Below, piece after piece: positions 19,654-31,175 of a stretch of 64,000 bases of DNA; position 1 is the stretch's first letter, and each line of letters opens with the position of its first letter. The position numbers were made by a program, and so were the translations under genes. The notes under the pieces were generated by a model, which was given only the letters and a program-made list of their open reading frames with translations, had not been told where the DNA came from and did no database searches. Source of the DNA: Hyaloperonospora brassicae (Eukaryota; Oomycota; Peronosporomycetes; Peronosporales; Peronosporaceae); the NCBI GenBank assembly GCA_947650285.1, contig CANTFL010001198.1:372001-436000 (forward strand), written 5' to 3'.

Positions 19654-22600
19654 TCACGTCGTTCGAGGTGTTGCCAACCTGGACACCACCGTTGCCGTAT
19701 TGGTGATAGCTCTGCTGTTTTGCTGCTGCTGCTGTTGTTGCTGCTGTTGCTGTTGTTGCTGCTGTTGCTGCTGGTGTGATGGCGACTGCTGGTAGCCCTG
19801 CGGCATCATGTGGCCCCATCCGCCAACAGGTTGCGCACCGTAATTGCCCGCCCAGCCGTAATGCTGGCCGTACGAACCAGTCATAGCCGCCGACGCGTTA
19901 GGCACCGGCGGCGATGTGTGGTCACGGCCTGCGTTCTGGTACCCTTGTATGCCCGTAATGCCGTGCTGACCGTGAGCTTGCTGCGCGCCAGCTCCGCCAG
20001 CGGCAGACGTAGAGCGGCCCTTACCATGACCTTGTGGGCCATTCTGGTGGACGTGGTGGCCACCCTGCTGCATCGGCGGTTGCTGCATGTACGCGGCATT
20101 GATTTCGCCAAAGCCCTGGGGCACAGCTCCGGCATATTCGTGCTGCTGGGCCATCATGTGCTGATCCTGGTAGGGCATATTCGGCGGATTAGAAAATCCT
20201 GGAACGGGCCCTTCGACTCCGTATGGCATGCTGCCGCGCGGCGGGTACTGCGTGCGCGGGCTATACTGCGCGAACTAGGCAACGTCACAAAACAGTACAC
20301 AACGTGAGCAGATCCATCCTCACACACGAAAGCAGCAGCAAGTCGACACACAATACTAACCTGCGGGTTCTGGTAGTAGCCGTAGCCCTGGTAGTAGCCG
20401 GCATAATTGTACGGGTTGTACGGCAGCGCCATGCCTGGTGGGGGAGGCGGGGCGTAGTGATAACCTTGCTGCATACCAGCCTGGGCTTGCTGGTGCAATT
20501 GGGCAGCCGTCTGCTGCTGAGACTGGTTCTGCTGCTGCTGCGGCTGCTGTTGTTGCTGAGCTTGTTGCTGTTGCATTTGTTTGAGCTCGTTTTGCTGCTG
20601 CATCTGCTGCTGTTGCGGTGTCGGTTGCTGCAGAGGCATTTGCTGCGTCTGAATCACGGACTGTTGTGCACGAGTAGGCGGCGATTGGGACGCAATCTGA
20701 GTAGCAGCGCCACGAGCAACAGCGCCCTTTGGCGTTCCACTGCCTGCTGAGAGCTGTCCGGGGGCCGACGTGGCAGCAGCACGGGTAAGATCCATCGAGT
20801 ACTGGCCATACGTAGACTGGTACAGGCCCGCGCTGTAGCCAATGTTTGTCTTCTTTGTTTGTGTCGCTGACCCGCCTGAACCTTGGAAAGGTATTGTCTG
20901 GGTGCGCGTAGGGGTACCACGCTTGACCTCATCAGGCTTGGGAAGTGATGCAGGAGACGGAGCTGATGGTGCGTACCGGGGAGACTGTCCTCTGATCGGT
21001 GTTACACGGCCCGAGTCCACCGCCAATCCAGGAGGCACAGAACTCGCAGCTTTCATAGCAGTTACTTCCTGCATGCGGGACTGCACACTGCGGTCGGGCG
21101 AAAGCGTCTTCTTCACCGAGACGTTTGTGGTGCCCCATCCACTCTGAGTGGTGGAGGGTTTGACCATGGTTTTGCCACCACTGTTTGAGCTGGATGCAGT
21201 AGTCGTAGTCGTCGAGGCCCAACCACGCGGCGACGTCGGCTCGAGTGTGTCCATGCCAGTCAGGGAGAAGCTGCCAAACTGTAGCGACAGGTTCGGCGTT
21301 GCGGCGCTATCCCACTTGCCCATCTTGAGATACGGCCGAGGACTTGTCGACGCCGACTCACTCGAACGAGGCGCGTCAGTATCCTTCGGAGATTCCGGCA
21401 CAGCCATCGACTTTGTTGCGTCAGGCGACTTCGGTGAGGGGGCGTCTTCCTTGCTAGCGGGGGGGAGAGGACAGGGCTACCACGCGCCCATGCACGCGTA
21501 GCCGACGTCTTTTTGGGTTCAGTTGCATCCGTCGCAGTAGATGCAGACCACTTGTCCATCGTTGACGTGGATACATCCAGCGCACCCCATCCGGCACCAA
21601 TGCTCGAGTTAGGAGTCTCTGTGGTAGTCTCAAGACTTTTCGCCGCCTCTTCGTCAGCCGTTTTTTTCGGAGAAGCCTGGGGACTGGCCTCTTTCGGCAT
21701 CGCCTCCGCAGTTTCAGTCGGTTCAGCAACGTCAGCTTTCTCACCATCTGGTTCAAGTGTGCTGCATTCAGGTGTCTTTTCACCGCTTTTTTCTTGCCGC
21801 GTCTTTTTCTTCGGGCTAGAAGGATCGACGTCTTTTGCTGTCTCCGTAACAGTCGCATCCTCAGTTGCTGTCACGGGTGCTGTCGGTTTCTCGGCTGGCT
21901 TCGACACCGTCGAAGAAGCAGTCGTAGGAGCGGGCGTGGAAGTGCATTCTGCAACAGCCTTAGCGGTCGTGGTGGCACCGTTGACATTCAACTTCTTTGT
22001 CCACGCGCCTGTCAGCACGGGGTACACGACAGGAGGTACCTGAGCAACGGACTGCGTCGTGGTTGCTTTCGTGGTTGCTTTCGCGGCAGTCTTCGCACCA
22101 CGCTCCCTCTTCGAATCTTTATTCGACTTGGACGATTGCTGCACACTCGTTTCATTGGACGAGTTCGTGCCATCGGTACACGTATCGTCTATCTCTGGAC
22201 TGTCCATGTCATTGTCCCCGCTACGGTGCAGACTGCTGGTAGCAGCAATGACGGCGCCGCCACGACTGCGACCACTGCGGCCGCCTCGTCCACCGCGCGA
22301 AGAGCTCGTGCCTCGACCCCTCGTACTCGCGCGGCCTCCTGACGGAAGACGCTCAGACGATCTGTGGGTCGGTGCGTCGCCATTGGGCAACGCATCAGCG
22401 TGATTGTCCTGCGGGTGCTGTGTCTTCTGTGACGAATAGGAGCGCTGGAACGGGGTGTCCTGTTGTCAAAGCAGAGTCAAAAACGCGAGAAAAAGAGACA
22501 CACACGTGTCAGCACCAAATGCACCACACACATTGCCGGCCTCCACGACAAGGAGAACACAACAGACAGATAGATAGATAGACAGAAAGACAGTAAGAAA

Positions 22601-23039
22601 GAGCCACGAGCCGCACGTGTTTCTTCTTGGCGGTCTTCTTGGAGACAGTGGCCCAAGCGTCGTCCTGGCCGTGACCGCGGTAGTCCTCCCACAGTTCGCT
22701 AATGACGTTCTCCATGCGCTGCGCGTCCCCTTTGCACTGGCCAATCATCTCCTGGATGTGGCTGTCGGGGGTCCCGGGGGGACAGAGCTCGCGGTACGTC
22801 GCCACCTGACGAATGAGTCGGTCCCAACACACAAACAACACACAAACAACGCACTTTGAGTGAGCCCGTATACTCACGAGTAACGCTTAAACGTAACCCA
22901 CGACACGAAAGCAACTGCGCGCGCGACTTACTTCACGCGACGCACTGCTGCCGCCTTTGAGCGTCGTGGAGGAAGTGATCTGTTCGTCGAGGCGTTTCAT
23001 CTGCAAACCCTTCTGCAAGAAGTAGTCGCGTTTACTCAT
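19654..23039 (-). CDS. CUE/UBA-like, glutamine-rich protein (Def1/GIP1/UBAP2-like), four exons, apparent frameshift
   Basis: Exons 23039-22932, 22805-22617, 22459-20361 and 20274-19654 are joined by GT-AG introns. Exon 1 reads MSKRDYFLQKGLQMKRLDEQ. Exon 2 gives a compact helical domain (VATYRELCPPGTPDSHIQEM, IGQCKGDAQRMENVISELWED) resembling the CUE/UBA-like N-terminal domain of GIP1 and Def1 proteins, followed by DDAWATVSKKTAKKK. Exon 3 begins with RGG-type repeats (RGTSSSRGGRGGRSGRSRGG), continues with Ser/Thr/Ala/Lys-rich disordered sequence, then Q-rich sequence and PYNPYNYAGYYQGYGYYQN. Exon 4 is Gln/Gly/Tyr-rich with a long poly-Gln run. Exon 3 changes frame at a 7-G homopolymer on the plus strand (21459-21465). 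Its length (2099 nt) is one base short of in-phase, so a one-base indel is the simplest reading. Expected total is about 1005 aa. Likely roles are ubiquitin binding or RNA-granule assembly, by analogy only. Confidence 0.72.
19690..19785 (-). repeat. CAG/CAA poly-glutamine tract
   Basis: Interrupted CTG/TTG triplets on the plus strand encode about 18-20 consecutive Gln near the C-terminus of the Q-rich protein. Just past it, an alternative frame reading QSYHQYGNGGVQVGNTSND up to a stop at 19630-19628 looks compositionally more natural than the frame in use. A second one-base slip at AAAA near 19722 is therefore possible. Confidence 0.65.
21459..21465. other. Homopolymer at apparent frameshift in the Q-rich gene
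   Basis: There is a run of seven G on the plus strand. Codons on either side are open in different minus-strand frames and read naturally into each other (SPVLSPP then KEDAPSPKSPDATKS) if one base is missing. A splice alternative would need a 27-nt intron and would not change the frame. Confidence 0.7.
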
Positions 23040-23322
23040 CGTCTGCTCTGTGTGCGTCTGTGTGTCTGTGTGTGGGTGTGGGTTTCTGCGACTGGAGGGG
23101 GCGGAGCGGGGCCGTGGGGCAAAGAGTGATGGTCTCTTTGTCCGTACCAAACGAAAATCAATGGGCCGGGCTCCCTACACGAGGATACCGACCGGGCCGA
23201 TAAAAACCTCAGCCTCTCGTCCACTAAGAACGCAGAAGGTTTAAAGAAATAGAAACGACCTCGAGGCGGTCGAGGGGTTTAAAAAGGTCGGCGTGTGTTT
23301 TATTCATTGCGCCATCATCGCA

Positions 23323-24230
<908 letters not shown>

Positions 24231-24545
24231 TGTGCGCAACAATGACGTTTACTCGTTCGTGCACGCTCTAATTTGGCGTGGATGATGAAAGGGAATATCG
24301 GATAGTTTAAACAGAAAACTTTTGATTTGGTGCCTCACAATTTCGACGTTGCTCGACGGGAAGATCAAAGTGTTTAAAACAGTAGAGATCAAATCCTAGA
24401 TGTCCATGTACTTGCGCTTCGTATCAACTTTCATTGACCACAGCGAAGCTTCCGACCTTTGTACAGTCTTGTGCCCAGCAATTGAGTGCCGCCATCGCTC
24501 AGTAGCCACATCAATCTTCAAAACAGCATCTTCGTGCAGCACAAA

Positions 24546-24581
24546 GGAGCTACGAGCAACGGAGCTACGAGCAACGGAGCT
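24546..24581. repeat. 15-bp tandem repeat
   Basis: The unit ggagctacgagcaac occurs twice head to tail, followed by a partial third copy. It is non-coding. Confidence 0.75.
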
Positions 24582-25266
24582 GGATTGGTAACGATAGTTG
24601 TAGTTGTAAGCGGCTGTAGTTGTAGCTGTACAATATGTAATATCGAGGCAAGTCATCGCTGAGAATACGGGCAGCAGTACCTCCGTGGTAAATTACCGCG
24701 ACACATACGACTTAATATATACAAAAGCAAAAACGGCTCCATGCTGCACAAAAGTCGTCGTGAATAGTGTGGACCCCACAAGATCTGGCCTCGCTCGGCC
24801 TGCTGACGGGTGGTACTCCATTGCAGCCTCTTGCACTCGGACCCGTCTCTTGTCTCGCGCGAGTGACGCTGATGTCGCAATTCGATTGCTTCGCTGCCAG
24901 AAATCGACACTCCGAAACGTTTGGCTCCACATCAGTAGCGTGATAGCGCAAGCGAAAGAAAGCTCCACGACTAAACGATCGATAGGCCAGATTGCCCGCC
25001 TCTTTTGCGACGACGACGGTGCAGTCACGCGATTCCGCTTCGTAACGAAACAGCGGCGAGAAACGTGAATGGATGCACACAAGCACGTTGCGGCAATTGC
25101 ACGTGTGTGTGTGCAAACGTCGAAGCCGAGAAATCGACCCACGAACAGGAAAGTTCGAGTCAGAAGCTGATGCTGTTCGTTTACGCATCTGATCTCGATG
25201 CTGCTGTTGTGGTGCTAGTTTCGAACTGTAAAACGAAGTACCGGCGGTGCACATTAGGCGTGGAAT

Positions 25267-25494
25267 CTACGAGACTCCTGCAATCGTTTTGTAGCTATAC
25301 GACCACGTCTGCCTGTCACGCGAGCGACATTCACCGAAGTAGTGCGTAATTCGGTGAGGGTCGTCGAAGAAACGGTGGAAGCTCGAGCGACAATGCCGGC
25401 AATTGTATCGAGCTTGCATGCCTACAATGTGTGGCATCGAACCCGTGATGGTTTTGTTTCTTGGGCCAGGAATCTGGACATGGTGCGCTCCCAT
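25267..25494 (-). pseudogene. Possible BED-type zinc-finger fragment (hAT-like remnant)
   Basis: A 75-codon frame from ATG reads GAHHVQIPGPRNKTITGSMP, then ARYNCRHCRSSFHRFFDDPHR and ITHYFGEC. This fits the C-x2-C ... H-x4-C spacing of BED fingers found at the N-terminus of hAT transposases and derived proteins. No transposase catalytic region is seen nearby, so it is best treated as a remnant or a very small domesticated piece. The assignment is tentative. Confidence 0.3.
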
Positions 25495-25845
25495 GTCCAC
25501 GGACGCCGCAGCTGCAAGCAAAAAGCATCCGCGATGAGGTGGATTCTTTGGCAGAGAGCGCTATGGCGACTTTTTTCGCTGAATATGCACGAAGAGTCTT
25601 GCCCTCATGCTGCGTGGCCACGTGACGCAAGCCTACCGCTGTGAGAGATTGGCGTTGCAGTTCTGGAAACTGTTGCGTCTACGGGCAGAAAGTATACGAC
25701 GAGGAGCAAGTAAGTAGGATGAACAAATGACTGTGAGGAGATAGCACGATATGCGGGAGAAGTCAAGCAGTGGTCGCGTTGCTCGCAGGTTCAGGTGGCG
25801 ATAGGTAGTATCCAGTGCAATCTGTCCTCAAGATATCCCATTTCT

Positions 25846-25881
25846 TGCGCGTCTAATGCGTCCTGCGCGTCTAATGCGTCC
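25846..25881. repeat. 18-bp direct repeat, two copies
   Basis: The unit tgcgcgtctaatgcgtcc appears twice in tandem with one mismatch. No gene context is evident. Confidence 0.6.
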
Positions 25882-26368
25882 AGCGCGTCAGCGATCATCC
25901 GGTGGATTTTGCATCGAATGGGTCGTTTAGTGCGTATCGATCCGTGGCGCAGGCCAATCAGCATGTACAGACATACGTCAACACAACGTGCAGAGGGCTA
26001 CTAGTTTGTTGTATCTTTTGCGCGCCTAATGCCGTGCGACCGGTAAAGCTTGTTGCAGTCTGCATCCCAAATCACCAGCATGTTCATTGGCTGTCCTCTC
26101 ATGCCTAGTGCCTTTATCTGCGCATGTTCGGGTCGCTGCAACGTGAATTGCTACGACGAGCGTAAACATGTCGATGGCCTGCACATGTCGCAGTAGTTCC
26201 ACGCCCGCTGTCGTTGTTCGGCCGAGTATCAAGTCCAGGACTCGGCGTGCGGTCGCCTCTGTTCTCCACCGTATAACCGGTCGCGTGCCGGGGCGACGCC
26301 GACGTCCGTCGTGTCCACAATCCACCGAACAGCGCGAATATCCAGTCAGTGCAACTGTTTCGACCACA

Positions 26369-26413
26369 CGGTCACGGTCACGATCGCGGTCACGGTCCCG
26401 GTCCCGGTCACGG
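26369..26413. repeat. Hexamer array (cggtca-type) upstream of annexin A
   Basis: About 7 copies of a 6-bp unit (cggtca, cggtcc, cgatcg variants) end about 85 bp before the annexin ATG. In the annexin frame it would encode an Arg-Ser run. The other annexins start directly with MxLYP, so the array is more likely 5-prime UTR or promoter than coding. Confidence 0.6.
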
Positions 26414-26497
26414 GCGATTGTCCCACCAACTGCACCACGCAGCCCACCAGCGCGTAGCGTTCCCGTCACGTCTGACACGCCATTCGCCGTTTCCCGC

Positions 26498-29400
26498 ATG
26501 ACGCTCGAGCTGTACCCGTCGTCCGTGCGCGACGCGTTCCAGGGCGCCGACGTCCCCTACTCGCCCCACGTCGTCCACTGCGCCCAGCGCGTCCACGAGG
26601 CCATCAGCGGCCCGCGCGTCGACAAGGAGACGCTCCTCTCGGACCTGGCGAGTCAGTCGCTCGAGACGCGCAACGTCCTGGCGCTCTGCTACCAGGAGCT
26701 CTACTGCCAGTCGCTCCCGAGCGCGTTCGACGGCGCCGCTCTGGACGACGACGTTGTCCGTCTGCTGCGGCTGCTCGCGACGCCGCTGCCGGAGCTCGAG
26801 GCGCAGCTGCTGCGCGATGCCGTCAAAGACGCAAAAGGCGCTGCGACGGCGGGGCTCGTGATGGAGATCATAGCCGGCCGGACGAACGACGAGATGAGTG
26901 TGCTCAAGAGCGCGTACTACGACGTGGTCGGGAAGGACGTGGCCGTCGCGATGAGTGTGGCGTTCAGCGGCGACTTTCGCAAGGTCGTCCTGGCAGTGCT
27001 GCAGACCCCTCGAGTGGCGTATGACCGGGCAGTACACAATGTTGCCAAGGCCGAGGAAGATGCGGCGGCGCTGTACAAAGCAGGGCAGGGACGGCTGGGT
27101 ACGAACGAGGAGGTGTTTATCGGACTTCTGGTCAAAGCGCCAGTGGAGTTCCTCAAGATGATGGACACAGTGTACGCGGGTAAGTACAACAACGACATTG
27201 CGAAAGCAGTGGAAAAGGAGTTCAGAGGCGATGCTAGGAAAGGTCTGAAGTACCTCGTGCGGCGAACGATGGACCCGTATTCTGCGATGGCAGAGGTGTT
27301 TGAACAGACGCTGAAAGCTTGTGGAAGGGACAAAACGAGGCTGAGCACGACGTTGATACGCTACCAGTCAGTGTTGCCGTACGTGAAGGCAGCGTATAAG
27401 ACTCTGTACCAAAAAGGACTGCGTGATTGCATCCGTGACGAGACGAGTGGAGACTACAGGAAACTCGTGCTAGGTGTGTTTGATGCACCTCACGATCGTT
27501 CGAAAACGATGATGAAGGAGTCAACTAGGGCTATGTCGTCTGGCGGACTTGGCGGGATGACACTCACAGGTGGTAGCGGATCAGACGGGAGAAGGCATAT
27601 CTCGAGTCTTAATAGTCTGCATTCGTCGTCCCGAAGCTATAGTGCCACAAGGTGGACAGCACCAGCAGGGCAGCAAGGTTCGGATCGGACCCTGTCGACC
27701 ACCGACGAAGTTGTGCATGATGTGGTTTCGCACCATGCCCTACCTCACGTGTCAAGTTTGCAGTCGAGTGAATACTCATTAGAGACAGTTACTTCAGAGG
27801 CCGAAGGGTTATCGCAGCATGAACGCAGTCGTTCTGAGGTCAAAATGTCAGGACCTCAAACTTCTGGCGATTCTTCTCCACGGCAACGGCCTCGACACTT
27901 ACCACAGCAGCAGCAAGAACAAGAACGGAAACATCACCAGCAGCAGCAGCAGCAGCAGCAACTGCAACATGAAGAAGACAAACAAGAGCAGCAGCAAGAG
28001 GAACAACGACGACAAGAAGCTGAATCGCGAGAACTGCACCGACAAGAAGAAGAGCTCCAACTACAACAACAGCGTGAAGAAGAACAAGAGCAGCAGCGAC
28101 AAGTAGAAGAAGTACGACTGCAACAAAAACGACAACGCGAAGAAGTACTTCGACAAGAACAAGAAGTGCGATTGCAGCGACTACGACAACAACGTGAAGA
28201 AGTACTACGACCACAAGAACAAAGACAACGTAAAGAAGAAAAACGACAAGAAGAAGAACAAGAGCAGCAACGACAACGTGAAGAAGAAGTACGGCTACAA
28301 GATACAACGTGAAGAAGCACTACGGCAAGAAGCAGAACAAGAGCAGCAACGACAACGTGAAGAAGAATTGCGACTGCAGCAGCAACGACAACGTGAAGAA
28401 GAAGTACGGCTACAACAACAGCGTGAAGAAGAACAAGAGCAGCAACGACAAGAAGACGAATCACGACTACAACGACAACGCGAAGAAGAAGAAGAAGAGC
28501 AGCAACGGCAAGCAGAAGAACAACGACAAGAAGAAGAATTACGAGTGCAGCAGCTACGACAACAACGTGAAGAAGAACTGCGTCTGCAACGACAACGTGA
28601 AGAAGAAAAGCGACAAGAAGAAGAGCTCCGACTAGAACAACAACGACAACGTGAAGAAGAACTGCGACTAAAGGAGGAAGAACGACTGGAGCAACTACGT
28701 CTACAGCAGCAACGACAACGTGAAGAAGACGAACTACGACTGCAGCAGCTACGACAACAACGTGAAGAAGAAGTGCGGCTACAACGACAACGGGAAGACG
28801 AACTGCGTCTGCAACGACAACGTGAAGAAGAAAAACGACAAGAAGAAGAGCTCCGACTAGAACAACAACGACAACGTGAAGAAGAACTGCGACTAAAGGA
28901 GGAAGAACGACTGGAGCAACTACGTCTACAGCAGCAACGACAACGTGAAGAAGACGAACGACAAGAGGAGCTCCGACTGCAACGACAACGTGAAGAAGAC
29001 GAACGACAAGAGGAGCTTCGACAACAACGACAACGTGAAGAAGAACAAGAGCAGCAACGGCTGGAGCAACTACGTCTACAGCAGCAACGACAACGTGAAG
29101 AAGAACTACGACTAAAGGAGGAAGAACGACTGGAGCAACTACGTCTTCAACAGCAACGACAACGAGAAGAAGACAAACAGCGACAACGAAAAGAAGAACA
29201 AGAGCAGCAACGACCACGAGAAGAAGACAAACAACGACAGCGAGAAGAAGAACAACAACGACAGCGAGAAGAACTACGACTGCAACAACTTCGACGACGA
29301 CAACACGAATCACGCGCTCTTCCTTCCCAACAGCAAGAATTGAGGCAATCGGTGCAGCGACCGCAGTATCAAGGTCACCCCCAATCTTCGAGTTATCATC

Positions 29401-30131
29401 AACAGTCGCAGCAATCTGGGTTTCCAGCTCAGCAGCAGCCACACCAGACCAGCTATCCTCAGCCGCATCAGCAGTCGATCTATCTACCCCAGCAGCAGCA
29501 GAGCTATCCACCGCCGCAGCAGAGCTATCCACCGCCGCAGCAGCAGCAGAGCTATCCGCCACCGCTGCAGCCTCAGTCTAGCTACCCTCCGCCACCCCAG
29601 TCAGGACACACGCCCCTTTCGCAACGGTCAAACTCGCCGCAATCGACCCACCCGACTCAGCACCAGCAACTCTATCCGTCCCTACAGTCGATCTACCCTC
29701 ACCAACAGCAGCAAGGTCATCCGCCTCAGCAGCCGATTTACCCACCCCAACAGCAGCAAAGCTATTCGTTACCCCGATCCGGCTACGTGCCCCAGCAGAG
29801 CTATGTCTCGCCGCAGCAGTCGAGTTATCCGTTGCCACAGCCTGGTTACTCGTCTCGGCACCTTCCGACTTATTCTCAGGTGCAGCATCCTAGCTACCCA
29901 GCCAGTCAAGCGCATCACCAGTATCCGCCTACTGGTCAGCAGCTGCCAAACCAGCCGTACCAGCAGTACCCACCCCCCTCATCGTCAGGGTATCAGTTTC
30001 CGCATGGAGCTGCGTCTAGCTACTCCGTGTCTTCTGGAGGACACTACGCACTAGGAGGTTATTCAGCTCGTGGACAACAGCAAATGCAGTACCCTGCTCC
30101 GAAAGGATATCCTCCACACGGCGGGGTGTGA
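26498..30131 (+). CDS. Annexin A with very long E/Q/R coiled-coil and PQ-rich tail (apparent frameshift near 28300)
   Basis: The ATG at 26498 gives MTLELYPSSV, aligned with MLRLYPPSAF of annexin B, and is preferred to an upstream in-frame ATG. Residues 1-340 are four annexin repeats: I from YSPHVVHCAQRVHEAIS, II from LLRDAVKDAKG, III with GQGRLGTNEEVFIGLL, IV from LKACGRDKTRLSTTLI. Only repeat III keeps a clear G-x-GT type II calcium loop. A Ser/His-rich linker follows, then about 480 codons of charged coiled coil dominated by QQRQREEE and ERLEQLRLQ blocks, then about 260 residues of Pro/Gln/Tyr-rich tail (QQSYPPPQ-type repeats) ending at 30131. The first frame stops at 28312 (DTT-stop) while the same style of repeat continues in another frame from about 28300. 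One extra base at the caagatac junction explains this. If the frameshift is real, the product ends after about 604 aa. No introns are evident, unlike annexins B and C. Annexins bind acidic phospholipid with calcium; the tail suggests self-association. Confidence 0.8.
27900..29340 (+). repeat. CAA/GAA-rich coding repeat array of annexin A
   Basis: Codon-level repeats encode Glu/Gln/Arg heptads. At larger scale a block of about 160 bp (starting ctgcgtctgcaacgacaacg at 28578) recurs 225 bp downstream at 28803 almost unchanged, and a shorter part recurs again near 29040-29160. This indicates recent tandem duplication inside the coding region. Confidence 0.85.
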
Positions 30132-31175
30132 GGTGTGCAGGTGAGACGAGAAGTGGGGCACGTTATCGTTCGGACCGCCGGACTCGACTGAAGGGATGAG
30201 GCTATGTCAACAAGCGGACTTGTGACAATGGACGAAGCGATGAAGTCTGAAGGTCAACAGCTCAAGTCCGTTGCATAGATTTTCGAGATCTGAACAAGAT
30301 ATCACTGCAATGTCAGGCTTGCCCGGTGCAAGAAGAGTTGTTCTGAGAGGCGTACAAAACGAAGTGAGCCCTATCTTTGATACCTCTTGCATTGGATGAG
30401 GCAGATCTTCCTTGGACTGTGTCGGACAGCGTCAAGCGTCCTTTATGACAAAGTGGTGGAAGTATCGTGCAATTGGAGCAAATATGCGTGAAGACGAGGT
30501 TTGATTGTTTGTAGCGATAGAGATATTAGGATGGTGTGGCGCTTTGGACGAGTTCACAACGCAGTTTGCTCGTGGATTGGTGCACTGAGAGCGAGATGGG
30601 ATGGCTGAGAAAGGCAGAGACGAGAGTCGCTGTCCGATCAATCGGTACAAGTGCTTGGTAAGCAAATGCCCGATCCTCAAGTGCTGGCGTATAAAGGCAA
30701 TGGCCGTTCATGCAGAAAGTCTGACGTCAAAGAGGGTGCAAGCCGCATCCGCCACGGCCGCGTAGTGCCTGCATGAGGTCAATGAGTGTTCGTAAAGCGA
30801 AGCACAGATTTGTCTGACTTGGATCAGTCACTCACGCAGTTCCAGCAAGTGGCAAAGCTGTGGAGCGCCGCAAGCCACATGAATGCTCAAGTGCTCATGT
30901 CTGAGAGGCAGTGAATGAACGGGGTCCACAAGAGCGGGACGTGCGGTCGGTTTACAGAGTTGATGTATGAGTGCGCTTGGTCGTAGAGAAGTGAGAAAGG
31001 GTGATGGTTGATGTCGAGCGAAGCAGCTTTGACCGAAGCGTGAGAGACACCGCGTGATGAGTGATGGGACTTCGCCAAGGGGGCACCACCACCCACCGAC
31101 GATTGTTCGAACCTCATTACTCATTTTCTCCAAGGATCAGCACTCGCCGTCCATTCCTCGCCCACTGACTCCGTG
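30132..31175. other. Intergenic region between annexin A and the secreted protein gene
   Basis: No supported gene. The short frames on both strands lack domains. The 3-prime part carries the promoter of the secreted-protein gene, with an initiator-like ctcattttctccaa at about 31120-31133. Confidence 0.45.
31120..31133 (+). promoter_or_regulatory. Oomycete initiator-like element
   Basis: ctcattttctccaa resembles the oomycete core promoter consensus GCTCATTYYNCAWTTT and lies 43-56 bp before the ATG of the secreted-protein gene, a normal distance for these genes. This is a match by eye only. Confidence 0.4.

Larger units (their letters stand above)
24231..26497. other. Long intergenic region upstream of annexin A
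   Basis: No complete gene was recognised. It contains a possible BED-finger remnant (25267-25494, minus), short tandem repeats near 24546-24580 (15-bp unit) and 25846-25881 (18-bp unit), and a 6-bp-period array at 26369-26413 just before the annexin start. The rest shows no coding signal. Confidence 0.5.

Noticed and set aside
21470..21496. 27-nt GT-AG intron as an explanation of the frame change in the Q-rich gene
   Set aside because: Too short to splice and its length is a multiple of three, so it would not change the frame; a one-base indel at the G run fits better.
27934..29562. 542-codon minus-strand frame opposite the annexin A tail
   Set aside because: Its Val/Leu-rich low-complexity sequence is the antisense of the CAA/GAA repeats; no domain, and the sense strand explains it.
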